A DNA stretch of 64,000 bases, taken from positions 1 through 64,000 of the forward strand of contig CAYWYR010000008.1 in NCBI GenBank assembly GCA_964462685.1, written 5' to 3'. A program made the translations under genes and the position numbers. The DNA is from CAYWYR01 sp964462685. GTDB lineage: Bacteria > Bacteroidota > Ignavibacteria > Kapaibacteriales > UBA2268. Positions 37,267 through 45,168 of the stretch are shown here, in pieces. The stretch's first letter is position 1. Each line of letters begins with the position of its first letter. The notes under the pieces are model-generated. The model made no database searches. It was not told the DNA's origin and saw only the letters and a list, made by a program, of their open reading frames with translations.

Positions 37267-38019
37267 TTATCTATATGTTGATCCGCAAACAGGCGTACAA
37301 TCACCACTATTTAATTCCATCTGTTGTGTGCAATTAGGATCTGCAGGGTCTTCGCTAGTCAATGATATAGTTCTAGTATTTGTTATTGGATCAAAACATA
37401 CTGTATATATTTCGAGACAGCATTCAATATCTGGACACGGCTGCAACCAGACATTATATATCCAATCTAATGGGTCAATAAAATTAGCTTCTACCGGAGC
37501 AGGGTCACCCATCCCAAAAAGTCTGCCAGAAAATGTCCAACAGGAACCATTCATAACACGCCAATTCGTTTCACACTCTGGCCTAGGTCCTAGTGGCGGA
37601 AAACTTTGAGGATTAATTATCAGCAACTGTTCAGTTACTTCATTCAATAGGGAACCAATATCTTGTCCATGGCAATTTAATGCACCAGCAAGAGAACCGC
37701 TACCCTCACCGATGCCTTCTATATATATATCATAATATTGCCCACATGCAAATCTCCATCGATATCTTACTTCTAACTCTATAGCAGGATTACATACATT
37801 AATCAAAATTGTTATCGCATCCATATTAGGATTAGGAACCCATAAATCAGTTTCGCAATCAGGATAACATATTTCGAATGGCGCACCGGTATTTAACTGA
37901 GCTCTACTCTCATAGCTAAATGTAGTGGTCAAAGCGATTACCGCTAGTATTCCAATTAGATATCGTATTCTAATAGAGCGGGGGGGCGGGGTAGTTGTAC
38001 ATAATAGTACTCCTTTCAA
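37267..38019 (-). CDS. Cys-rich secreted protein with phase-variable-looking 5' end
   Basis: 250 aa as an open frame from TTG 38019. Signal peptide RYLIGILAVIALTTTFSYESRAQ at about 18-41, then a Cys-rich domain with at least a dozen Cys (CYPDC, CNPAIELEV, CHGQDIG, ECCLEIYTVC); family not recognised. A better initiation site, AAAGGAG (38016-38010) and ATG 38002, is out of frame with the signal peptide and reaches a stop after ten codons. The run CCCC-G-CCCCCCC between ATG and signal peptide (37991-37980) could restore the frame on loss of one C. The present state may therefore be OFF or weakly translated from the TTG. Confidence 0.7.
   Translation of the reverse strand: MKGVLLCTTTPPPRSIRIRYLIGILAVIALTTTFSYESRAQLNTGAPFEICYPDCETDLWVPNPNMDAITILINVCNPAIELEVRYRWRFACGQYYDIYIEGIGEGSGSLAGALNCHGQDIGSLLNEVTEQLLIINPQSFPPLGPRPECETNWRVMNGSCWTFSGRLFGMGDPAPVEANFIDPLDWIYNVWLQPCPDIECCLEIYTVCFDPITNTRTISLTSEDPADPNCTQQMELNSGDCTPVCGSTYR
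37980..37991 (-). repeat. Homopolymeric C tract at gene 5' end (candidate contingency locus)
   Basis: Four C, one G and seven C on the minus strand lie within the first codons of the Cys-rich secreted gene, 11 to 22 nt downstream of a Shine-Dalgarno-preceded ATG. C7 keeps this ATG out of frame; C6 or C9 would connect it to the signal peptide. Confidence 0.75.
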
Positions 38020-38292
38020 TTAATGATAAATATACCTCGACTTGAGGTTTTTTATAATTGATTTTTTTATCTTAATCAAACCGTTTCAAACTTCCAAATA
38101 GATATAAAAACTTTTTTTTGTGTTATCATTGCAGTACTAAACTGATATAGGATGTAGCTTTCCAACATTATTGATCAATTGATATTATGGGGATATGATA
38201 CAATATCAATTAAATGCAATAGTTCCATTTTTTTTATATATCTTGTAGAATATACTCATACTTTGCCAATCACTATCTTATTATATAATAAC

Positions 38293-39066
38293 ATGAAATA
38301 CATCAAACTCCTACCAGTTGCTCTTATCCTGATTTTTCTTTTGTCATGCGATGAGGATCCCTCAGTAGCATCAGAAGAAGAATGCCCCGGTGGCGACTGC
38401 ATCGAGCTATATATGCCTCTAGAAGTAGGCAATTACTGGGTGTATGAAGACAGGCTTTTTGAACCCACTGCCATCCAGAGAGAAAAAGGATTGCCCTTTG
38501 ATGGCATTCAGGATACTTTCGAAATACTTGAGGAGTTGACATTCGATGGTAAATCCGCATTCAGGGCATCTCCTTTTATCTCAGATGGTGTTGATGGAGA
38601 TTCATATTGGGCAATCGAAAACAACAGACTGTATCTATGGATAGATTACGGCAAGGCAAACGATTCGGTGAACAATACGTCCGAAATCTTTATGGGTCAG
38701 GGTTGGACGCAGATTTTGCATTTGGCAACTGATACAGTAGTTACTTTCAGAAAAGATAGTGTTGTAGATATGCAGAACGGAACAAGATCGTTTTTCGCAA
38801 GTGTAGAGAATCATACATTCTTATCACCATACGAGCTTGTTTATGATGGATTAAGCAGTACTACATACGTAGCAAGCATACAAACCGAGCATGGCTTCAG
38901 AGATACTATTAACGGGTCACCAGCAAGTCTCGATATATCAGGTCGTGGCAGGATATATATTTTCATGAAAAATGTAGGGCTCGTGCAACATACATTCCGC
39001 TTTGAACAGCAAGATGGAATGATGTATGAGAAAGTAAGAACGCTGATGGATAAAGGGCAAAGATAG
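38293..39066 (+). CDS. Lipoprotein of unknown function, 3' end duplicated downstream
   Basis: About 257 aa from ATG 38293, chosen because it opens directly on a lipoprotein signal (YIKLLPVALILIFLLSCDED, lipobox LLSC with Cys about 18); a TTG start 38 codons upstream is unlikely. The body is beta-rich (YMPLEVGNYWVYEDRL, typical of secreted or surface-exposed lipoproteins). The end, VRTLMDKGQR, stops at TAG 39064-39066. Bases 38899-39065 recur at 39722-39888, where a T9SS-type sorting domain follows in another frame. The protein may therefore be a truncated form of an originally longer, sorting-domain-bearing protein. Confidence 0.78.
   Translation: MKYIKLLPVALILIFLLSCDEDPSVASEEECPGGDCIELYMPLEVGNYWVYEDRLFEPTAIQREKGLPFDGIQDTFEILEELTFDGKSAFRASPFISDGVDGDSYWAIENNRLYLWIDYGKANDSVNNTSEIFMGQGWTQILHLATDTVVTFRKDSVVDMQNGTRSFFASVENHTFLSPYELVYDGLSSTTYVASIQTEHGFRDTINGSPASLDISGRGRIYIFMKNVGLVQHTFRFEQQDGMMYEKVRTLMDKGQR
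38899..39065 (+). repeat. 167-bp direct repeat, copy 1 (lipoprotein 3' end)
   Basis: Matches 39722-39888 at a constant offset of 823 without indels. About six mismatches, nearly all in the first 40 bases; identical over the last 125 or so bases up to CAAAGATA, after which the copies diverge. Confidence 0.92.
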
Positions 39067-39214
39067 GGGGTTAAATAATACCTCTTACGCAGCCACGAAC
39101 CTGACCTTAATACGTCACCTACTGGTCTCTCTCGCAGATTCAAGGTATAGCCAAGCATGGATATCTAAATCAGGTTCCAGTGGATGGGACGGAATGAATT
39201 AAAGGTTAACATAT

Positions 39215-39712
39215 ATGAAAAATAATTGTGCGTTTATACTTATAGTATTTTTCATCTATCTATTATCACCTAAGCTTTATGCAGAGCCAACTGTGCCTGA
39301 TACGGTAGATAAAGTTGATAATAATTTACCTCTAAATACTAATAGTAGTATTATTGCTGGCTTTACTATCGGTATGCCGGGTATGTTAAATGGTGTTGTG
39401 GGCTTCCAACAAAATAATTTTGGAGTAAGATTAGCGGCAGGTGCAATCTTGGCTAATTCAATAGGTTGGATAGCGGGAGCGCAGATTGATCTGATGTATC
39501 TTCCTTTTCAAGGAGATGATTGGAAAGCTGGATTAGTAGTTAATAATGGATCTATATTTAGTATATCTCCATTTAATGCATTTTCTACTTTAAGTGCTTA
39601 TGTCAATGCTGGTGAAGTAGATCTCATGCTAGGCTATGGTTTACAATGGCCTACAGAAACTAGGGGATTTACTATGATATCAATAGGTTATGTATGGTAT
39701 TTAAAAAAATAA
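39215..39712 (+). CDS. Small exported beta-barrel-like protein
   Basis: 165 aa. Signal peptide at about 1-22 (AFILIVFFIYLLSPKLYA). The mature part alternates glycine and hydrophobic residues (SIIAGFTIGMPGMLNGVVGF, GVRLAAGAILANSIGWIAGAQ, ISIGYVWYLKK) and ends in an aromatic, as outer-membrane strands do; I do not recognise a family. It lies on the segment between the two copies of the lipoprotein 3' end. Its stop codon is followed, in the same frame, by the second copy (SFRDMIDGSPAS...). Bases 39067-39214 upstream hold no gene, only a GAACCTGA/TCAGGTTC inverted repeat. Confidence 0.7.
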   Translation: MKNNCAFILIVFFIYLLSPKLYAEPTVPDTVDKVDNNLPLNTNSSIIAGFTIGMPGMLNGVVGFQQNNFGVRLAAGAILANSIGWIAGAQIDLMYLPFQGDDWKAGLVVNNGSIFSISPFNAFSTLSAYVNAGEVDLMLGYGLQWPTETRGFTMISIGYVWYLKK

Positions 39713-39721
39713 TATAGTTTT

Positions 39722-39889
39722 AGAGATATGATAGACGGGTCACCAGCAAGTCTCGATACATCAGGTCGTGGCAGGATATATATTTTCATGAAAAATGTAG
39801 GGCTCGTGCAACATACATTCCGCTTTGAACAGCAAGATGGAATGATGTATGAGAAAGTAAGAACGCTGATGGATAAAGGGCAAAGATAA
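39722..39889 (+). pseudogene. Duplicated 3' fragment of the lipoprotein gene (copy 2)
   Basis: Encodes RDMIDGSPASLDTSG... through MDKGQR and a TAA stop, matching the last 55 or so codons of the lipoprotein, but has no start codon or signal of its own. It abuts the stop of the small exported gene by 9 nt. Confidence 0.85.
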
Positions 39890-40148
39890 TCCCATAAACC
39901 ACAAAAACGGACTTTACGTTTATCCCCAGCCAGCAAAAGATCTGGTATCTATAAAAACAGGCATCCAAGGCCGAGCGGTTCTCAGAATATCAGATTTATC
40001 GGGAAGAAAGCTGTTTGTTCAGGATGTGATGGTGTCAGCTACAAGCCCGCTCCAAGAGGATATATCATTACTGACTAAGGGTAAATACCTGATTTCTTTG
40101 GATTACAGCGGCGGAGAAATGGTAAGTGAAATGCTTGTGGTGGAGTAG
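39870..40148 (+). pseudogene. Detached T9SS-type C-terminal sorting domain
   Basis: An open frame without start codon encodes NGLYVYPQPAKDLVSI, AVLRISDLSGRKLFVQ and GKYLISLDYSGGEMVSEMLV before TAG 40146-40148, a complete type A sorting domain of about 80 residues. It lies one frame away from the lipoprotein fragment. Deleting one A from CAAAGAT (39881-39887) would fuse the two as GQDNPINHKNGLYVYP. It is therefore a frameshifted gene end. It meets the convergent ABM gene stop directly at 40149. Confidence 0.85.
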
Positions 40149-40469
40149 TCAGTTAGTCTCAAAACCATAATCTCTTTCTACTTTGCATATTCTGGTTTTA
40201 TATGCTTTATACCAAGTGCGCATACCTTTTTTCTGTGCTTCGACGTGCTCGGTTCGTAGTTTCCATTCGCGTATAGAATACAGATCCTTCCAATATGATA
40301 CGGTAATGCCTAACTGCTTTCCAGAGGTCTCGATACCCAGATAGCCGTCAAGTTCGCTCGCCAGAGTAACCATTTTGTCTATCGTTTCTTCATAGCCTTC
40401 ACTGTTTTCTGTCGGTTCCGATGTGAAAATTACTGCATAGTATGGAGGCTTAGGAGTATCTGAGATCAT
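40149..40469 (-). CDS. Antibiotic biosynthesis monooxygenase (ABM)-like domain protein
   Basis: About 106 aa from ATG 40469 (MISDTPKPPYYAVIFTS, the usual start of YqjZ-like members); an upstream in-frame start at 40496 adds nine residues. The single ferredoxin-like ABM domain contains the segments GYEETIDKMVTLASELDGYLGIE and WKDLYSIREWKLRTEHVEAQKKG. Homologues include haem-degrading and quinol monooxygenases, but this subgroup is uncharacterised as far as I know. It is an isolated gene, convergent with the sorting-domain remnant. Confidence 0.85.
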   Translation of the reverse strand: MISDTPKPPYYAVIFTSEPTENSEGYEETIDKMVTLASELDGYLGIETSGKQLGITVSYWKDLYSIREWKLRTEHVEAQKKGMRTWYKAYKTRICKVERDYGFETN

Positions 40470-40648
40470 ATTGATATTACACGCAATTGTTTTCAAGAGT
40501 TAAATACTTGCTCTGAAGATAAGTTATATTATTTATATCTACAATAAAGAAACCACGAAATTATTCCACATACAATACAACACCGTTATTTTCCTTATTC
40601 AATCTGAAAGCCAGTCACTTTTATAATACCATATAAGCTAATAACATC

Positions 40649-41626
40649 ATGAGAGCGATAATACCGGTTGCAGGCCTAGGTACACGATTAAGACCCCATA
40701 CCCACAACACTCCGAAAGTACTGCTGAATGTCGCGGGAAAACCGATCCTGGGACACATAATGGATGAGCTGATACACCAGGGATGCGATAAAGCAACGAT
40801 TATTACTGGCTATCTCGGGGAAATGGTAGAAGACTATATTGGTAGGAATTACGATATACAAGTTGATTTCGTAGTTCAGGATGAAATGCTGGGGCTTGGC
40901 CACGCGATATGGTGTGCCCGCGAAACGTTCGACGATGAGCTAATGATCATTCTCGGCGATACGATTTTCGATGCTGATCTATCGCTTGCTAAAAAATCTG
41001 GAAAAAACTCACTCGGTGTAAAGTATGTTGCCGACCCGAGGCGGTTCGGCGTAGTGGTTGAAAGCAGCGGAAAAATAGAAAAGCTTGTCGAAAAACCTGA
41101 TACACCAATATCAAACCAGGCAATAGTCGGTATATATTATATTAAAGATTATAGCGAGATGCGTTCGGCGCTGGATCATATTCTTGATAACAATATCAAA
41201 ACAAAGAACGAATATCAGCTGACCGATGCCTTGCAGCACATGATTGAGACAGGTTCGGAGTTCACTACATTCAAAGTAGAGGGCTGGCATGACTGCGGCA
41301 AACAGGAAACGGTACTGGCCACCAACAAATTCCTCCTTGAAAGAGGATCGGGTGATAGCGAAGGCGGCAAAAGGGAAGGTTCGGTAGTAATACAGCCTTG
41401 CCATATAGGCAAAGGCGTTACGCTAAAAGGCTCGGTAATCGGCCCCTACACCACGATTGCCGATGGCTCGACTGTAAGTGATTCTATTGTAAAAAATACC
41501 ATTATCGGTAGTGATGCCAATGTATCGGGTGCGGTTTTGCAGGATTCCCTTATCGGCAGCCGTGCTACACTCGCCAGTAGCTTTTCAGTGCTCAGTATAG
41601 GTGATAGCAGCGAAGTAAAGCTGTAG
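40649..41626 (+). CDS. Sugar-phosphate nucleotidyltransferase with left-handed beta-helix tail
   Basis: 325 aa. The catalytic domain begins IPVAGLGTRLRPHTHNTPKVLL and carries VQDEMLGLGHAIWCA, the ILGDTIFD metal motif (about 109-116), VEKPDTPISNQAIVGIYY and EYQLTDALQ. Residues 245-325 are hexapeptide-type left-handed beta-helix repeats (IGKGVTLKGSVIGPYTTIADGSTVSDSIV). This resembles archaeal-type or RmlA-long glucose-1-phosphate nucleotidyltransferases. The product could be dTDP-, UDP- or GDP-activated sugar and cannot be fixed by sequence alone. It stands alone, divergent from the ABM gene. Confidence 0.88.
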   Translation: MRAIIPVAGLGTRLRPHTHNTPKVLLNVAGKPILGHIMDELIHQGCDKATIITGYLGEMVEDYIGRNYDIQVDFVVQDEMLGLGHAIWCARETFDDELMIILGDTIFDADLSLAKKSGKNSLGVKYVADPRRFGVVVESSGKIEKLVEKPDTPISNQAIVGIYYIKDYSEMRSALDHILDNNIKTKNEYQLTDALQHMIETGSEFTTFKVEGWHDCGKQETVLATNKFLLERGSGDSEGGKREGSVVIQPCHIGKGVTLKGSVIGPYTTIADGSTVSDSIVKNTIIGSDANVSGAVLQDSLIGSRATLASSFSVLSIGDSSEVKL

Positions 41627-41673
41627 AATTATAACAGGGAGTTGAATATGATATTTTGCAGGTATTAAATCGT

Positions 41674-41681
41674 TATATTTG
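41674..41681 (+). promoter_or_regulatory. Candidate -7 box for the 278-aa gene
   Basis: TATATTTG, a TAnnTTTG match, 67 nt before the start at 41748. A TTG at 41656-41658 is only 15 nt away, shorter than usual. Confidence 0.35.
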
Positions 41682-41747
41682 CATATCTTCGATAGTATTT
41701 TTATTTTAATCACACTATCTAATTCTTTTTAATAGATTTTATTATAG

Positions 41748-42584
41748 ATGAGAAATAAAGCTAAATATAAACTATCATATGATTTTCAACCTGACAAGAT
41801 ATCGGTTTTATTTTATAATCTTATCAATGAAACGTTCCATGAAGATGTTGTTAGATATTTGGGTATATCCAATACGACAGAAACTATAGTAAATAGTTCT
41901 GTATTGCCTGAGAGATATGAAATATTATTGGTTAAGCCCAAAGAAACTAAGTGTTATATGAAAGATAGTGATTCTATGATTATTAGAGAAAGAGTAAAGC
42001 GAAAAGCTAAAATTGGGGATAAGGTATTTTATATAAAGGTTGGTAATTTCAAAACAAAACCTTTTGATTCAGCACATGATATTTTTGTGCAACTTAATAC
42101 CATCGAGAGACCTATAACATGCTTATTCCTTTGTGCTATTTTAGATGACACCTCCGATTATGAACACTTTAGGCATAAATTAATGTTTAATTATGTCAAA
42201 GATGGATACATAAAAAAAATAAATGATAGATTAGTTGTTATCAAACCAAACCGGTTACTCAAGAATAGATTTCAGTACTACAGCTTTTTAAATACTGATG
42301 GACAACTAATATTCCACCAAAGTATTAAATATAATAAAACTGTGTTCTCTTTTGATTTTCTGAATAGTTACAAATCTAAAACTTTTAACAACCATAAGAA
42401 TAATATTATTTTCGATTTTATAACTATATACAAGAGCTTCATACTAGCTAAGGATTATAATTATGAATTCGAGTTAACAGATATCGATACAAATATTAAA
42501 GGATGGAATTTTATACAGAAAGTGACGTCTCTTTTATCAAAATACTATGGAGTGAAAACAATAATCATAGAAAAAAGGTGCTAA
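41748..42584 (+). CDS. Protein of unknown function (orphan-looking, AT-rich)
   Basis: 278 aa, no recognisable family, no signal peptide or membrane span. It is basic and rich in Lys, Asn, Tyr, Phe and Ile, with lower GC than its neighbours, as often seen in transferred genes. Segments such as PERYEILLVKPKETKCYMKD and YGVKTIIIEKRC give no functional clue. It is a single-gene unit: possible promoter box at 41674, and its stop codon TAA (42582-42584) lies inside the stem of a bidirectional terminator. Confidence 0.7.
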   Translation: MRNKAKYKLSYDFQPDKISVLFYNLINETFHEDVVRYLGISNTTETIVNSSVLPERYEILLVKPKETKCYMKDSDSMIIRERVKRKAKIGDKVFYIKVGNFKTKPFDSAHDIFVQLNTIERPITCLFLCAILDDTSDYEHFRHKLMFNYVKDGYIKKINDRLVVIKPNRLLKNRFQYYSFLNTDGQLIFHQSIKYNKTVFSFDFLNSYKSKTFNNHKNNIIFDFITIYKSFILAKDYNYEFELTDIDTNIKGWNFIQKVTSLLSKYYGVKTIIIEKRC

Positions 42585-42603
42585 TATTATATTAGCACCT
42601 TTT
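42573..42603. terminator. Bidirectional intrinsic terminator
   Basis: AAAAGGTGCTAATAT and ATATTAGCACCTTTT pair almost perfectly, with T runs in both directions. It serves the 278-aa gene (plus) and the convergent 191-aa secreted gene (minus). Confidence 0.9.
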
Positions 42604-42625
42604 ATTCTATAGGTAGGTATATGCA

Positions 42626-43201
42626 CTATTTGAGATAAACCATTTTAGTTATCTTTTTGCCATTTGCTTTAAAAGTCACGTAGTATTTATCACTCGTTAG
42701 TCCTTTTGTAGGAATTGATATATTTTGAGTACCAATACTAAACTTTTGTGTAATTAAGGGCCTAGCAATTTCGCCCGTATATTCATACAATAGTATTTCA
42801 ACATTAGCACTCTCTAACAACTCAAAAGTTATATTAATGTTGTCTTCAGATGGATTAGGTATAATGGCGAATGAATTCATTTCAGGATCGACTGATAAAA
42901 AGTTAGCGTTATCCTTTGTTAGACCACCATTTTTAGCGAACATACCACTGTGATCATACATTTCAATGGCAATTGTACCTTCATCAACAAGTAAATTCTT
43001 TCCTGGTTTTACATTATTAATCAACATAGGATTGGCTTTGTCTATGTTGTGCTTATTAACTGAATAGTGGGCTTCACCTTCGTATTTAGTATATGTTATT
43101 CCATTTAAGTCGGTATACACACTAACTACGCTTTTGCTTTCATGTGCATTTAATGCTACGAAAAATAGCATTATCACTGCTATCGAAAATAATTTTTTCA
43201 T
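42626..43201 (-). CDS. Small secreted protein with T9SS sorting domain
   Basis: 191 aa. Signal peptide about 1-18 (LFSIAVIMLFFVALNA). The mature N-terminal part of about 90 residues is unknown. The C-terminal 80 residues form a type A sorting domain (FAIIPNPSEDNINITFELLE to KYYVTFKANGKKITKMVYLK). So nearly half of this small protein is the sorting module. It follows the 473-aa secreted gene by 13 nt and probably shares its transcript. Confidence 0.85.
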   Translation of the reverse strand: MKKLFSIAVIMLFFVALNAHESKSVVSVYTDLNGITYTKYEGEAHYSVNKHNIDKANPMLINNVKPGKNLLVDEGTIAIEMYDHSGMFAKNGGLTKDNANFLSVDPEMNSFAIIPNPSEDNINITFELLESANVEILLYEYTGEIARPLITQKFSIGTQNISIPTKGLTSDKYYVTFKANGKKITKMVYLK

Positions 43202-43214
43202 TTTCTTTTCCTTT

Positions 43215-44636
43215 TTATTTGATTATTATTTCACTTAAGAAAGTCCCTTCATCTGTTTCAATGACTAGAGCATACAAACCTTTTGTCGCTCTCGGGACGT
43301 TTATTATGGCTATGTTGCCGTTATCAACTGAAAATGTTACTTCAATCAGTTTGCCACTGATATCTATCATTTTCAGATTCTGTATATTCAAACCCTTTGG
43401 GGATTCCACTGTTACACTCTCGTTCGCCTCAATAACATTCGGATAGACAAGGAAATGATCTATCTTGTAGTTCCTCTCTGCAATTGTTGTATAATTCTCC
43501 ACATCATCAATCAGTACCCCGTAAGAAGTAGGTATATACAATCTCCCTTCGTGTATTGCCATACCGCTTGACATAAAGTTTGAACTGTGTAGATTTTCTG
43601 ATATTATATCTCTCAAGATTTCATCCAAAGAATATGTAAAGATTTCTTCTGTTTCAGGATTAAAAACAGAAAATCCCTTGTCCATGAGAATGATAATCTT
43701 TCCATTATTGGAAGTTATTGAATAAAAATCTCGAGATTCAGCCTCATATAATTCTCCGTCATCCCTGTTATGGATTTTAAATTCAGGTATGGCTGTATGT
43801 TTTAACTCGCCAGTATTGATATTATACCAGATCAGGGCTGCGTTCCTAATATTTGGATTATTAGTTACGAACTCCTTCACTGTATAGATGTAGCCATCTT
43901 TCCCATAAGTATGTTTGAGGATATCAATCCTCGGATCAAATAACGGGTTAGATAGCAATGGTTGTATATGCTGGATTCCTTCGATATCATCGAAACTAAA
44001 TGATGAAAGCCCCATTTTTTGGTCAATCACCCATAGCTTATCGTTATAAAAAAGTAAATTGTCAGGAAAAGCCAAAAGCCCTGTTGGCAGATACTTTTTA
44101 TCGATAATATTTCCGTTTCTAAATAAAGCAATCTCTGTTATTGCAGAATCAATGACATATTTTGTTGCACCGGTGCTAGTAATAGTCTTGGATTTATAGT
44201 ATCGTAAACTATTAAGTAAATATACATCATCACCATTGCCCAATGCTATAGATAAATATAGTCGTTCGGCATTATTGTTTTCTGTGTCATACTCATCACC
44301 TACAAGTAGTGTTGTAGGTTGTGAATTTGTCTCGTTGATGTATATGACAGAATCACTTAATACGAAATAACGATCGCCATTCGAATCATATTTCTGGTAA
44401 GTCAATCGCCAATCAAAGGCAAAATCCAATTCTGGTTCGATTCCATTTAAACCAAAATCATATTGACTTACTTTATTATGATCTGTAAAGTCAACACCCA
44501 TGAGCTTGATATCTTCTCCACTGCTAAATATATAGTAAGGCCTCATTATCGGATCATTAAAAGGCACAAAGTTCCAGCCTGCAATACATAACAGATGGGA
44601 GGACAAAATGAGTGAAATAAGAATTGCAAGTTTCAT
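43215..44636 (-). CDS. Secreted propeller-like protein with T9SS sorting domain
   Basis: 473 aa. Signal peptide about 1-19 (LAILISLILSSHLLCIAG). The body has repeated beta segments (YFVLSDSVIYINE, DDVYLLNSLRYY, LLFYNDKLWVIDQKMG, IHEGRLYIPTSYGVLIDD) consistent with a beta-propeller, comparable to two-component-regulator or kelch-type propellers but not assigned. The final 75 or so residues look like a sorting domain (FLVYPNVIEANESVTVES, MIDISGKLIEVTF, KGLYALVIETDEGTFLSEIII). It is the middle gene of a three-gene secreted cluster. Confidence 0.85.
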   Translation of the reverse strand: MKLAILISLILSSHLLCIAGWNFVPFNDPIMRPYYIFSSGEDIKLMGVDFTDHNKVSQYDFGLNGIEPELDFAFDWRLTYQKYDSNGDRYFVLSDSVIYINETNSQPTTLLVGDEYDTENNNAERLYLSIALGNGDDVYLLNSLRYYKSKTITSTGATKYVIDSAITEIALFRNGNIIDKKYLPTGLLAFPDNLLFYNDKLWVIDQKMGLSSFSFDDIEGIQHIQPLLSNPLFDPRIDILKHTYGKDGYIYTVKEFVTNNPNIRNAALIWYNINTGELKHTAIPEFKIHNRDDGELYEAESRDFYSITSNNGKIIILMDKGFSVFNPETEEIFTYSLDEILRDIISENLHSSNFMSSGMAIHEGRLYIPTSYGVLIDDVENYTTIAERNYKIDHFLVYPNVIEANESVTVESPKGLNIQNLKMIDISGKLIEVTFSVDNGNIAIINVPRATKGLYALVIETDEGTFLSEIIIK

Positions 44637-44654
44637 TTTTCTTTACCTATTCAT

Positions 44655-44846
44655 TTATTTTACATGCACCCAAAGATAATAATTGACTCTTACAACGCAA
44701 TCAGGGTCAAGTAGTTTAAAAACCTGTGTTTGCAGAGTACCACCATTCAAGGGTATACAATCTGTACCTTCTGGGCAGTCCGAATAGGTTTGTGTATATA
44801 AACCTGTTATAAAAAGGGTTACGATAACAATAGCGAGCTTTCTCAT
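44655..44846 (-). CDS. Short secreted Cys-containing protein
   Basis: 63 aa. Signal peptide (LAIVIVTLFITGLYTQTYS), then about 40 residues with four Cys (CPEGTDCIPLNGG, LLDPDCVVRVNYYLW). The mature part looks faintly like the start of the Cys-rich secreted protein at 37267-38019 (shared spacing of TD..P..., [ND]P, VR-Y-W), so it may be a shortened relative; this is uncertain. A near-perfect Shine-Dalgarno AAGGAGGT lies 6 nt before the ATG, supporting real translation. The 473-aa gene follows after 18 nt. Confidence 0.6.
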   Translation of the reverse strand: MRKLAIVIVTLFITGLYTQTYSDCPEGTDCIPLNGGTLQTQVFKLLDPDCVVRVNYYLWVHVK

Positions 44847-44852
44847 TTCGCT

Positions 44853-44860
44853 ACCTCCTT
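44853..44860 (-). promoter_or_regulatory. Strong Shine-Dalgarno sequence
   Basis: AAGGAGGT on the minus strand, 6 nt before ATG 44846. It supports the start of the 63-aa gene. Confidence 0.75.
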
Positions 44861-45168
44861 ATATATATGATTAAAATAGACTTACAAAAGAAAATATAAC
44901 AGATTAAATAATAAAAAACAAGTCTTATAAGATAAAATATTTTTAACGATATAAAAAGCTAAGTTTTACTTGCAGTATCTATGTAAGAAAAAATAAATAA
45001 CCCTGTATTCGCTGTAAGTATATGGTAATTAAGCAGTTACCGCAATTTTAGGGTTATTTTATCATACTTATCCTTAAACTGAATGGTTTATTGGTTTGTT
45101 TATTTAACGACAGAATGAAGAGCCGCGGTAGCAAATCAGGTTGGTGTTATTAATTATTGCTCGCGCGT
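44861..45168. other. AT-rich intergenic region with long hairpin
   Basis: No gene seen. AAATAACCCT (44995-45004) can pair with AGGGTTATTT (45050-45059), enclosing GGTAA/TTACC (45024-45041). This may be a structured RNA or a terminator-like element, but no owner gene is obvious. Confidence 0.4.

Noticed and set aside
38841..39158. Minus-strand open frames at 38841-39158 and 39688-39936 that share a peptide
   Set aside because: They match each other only because both lie opposite the duplicated lipoprotein 3' end.
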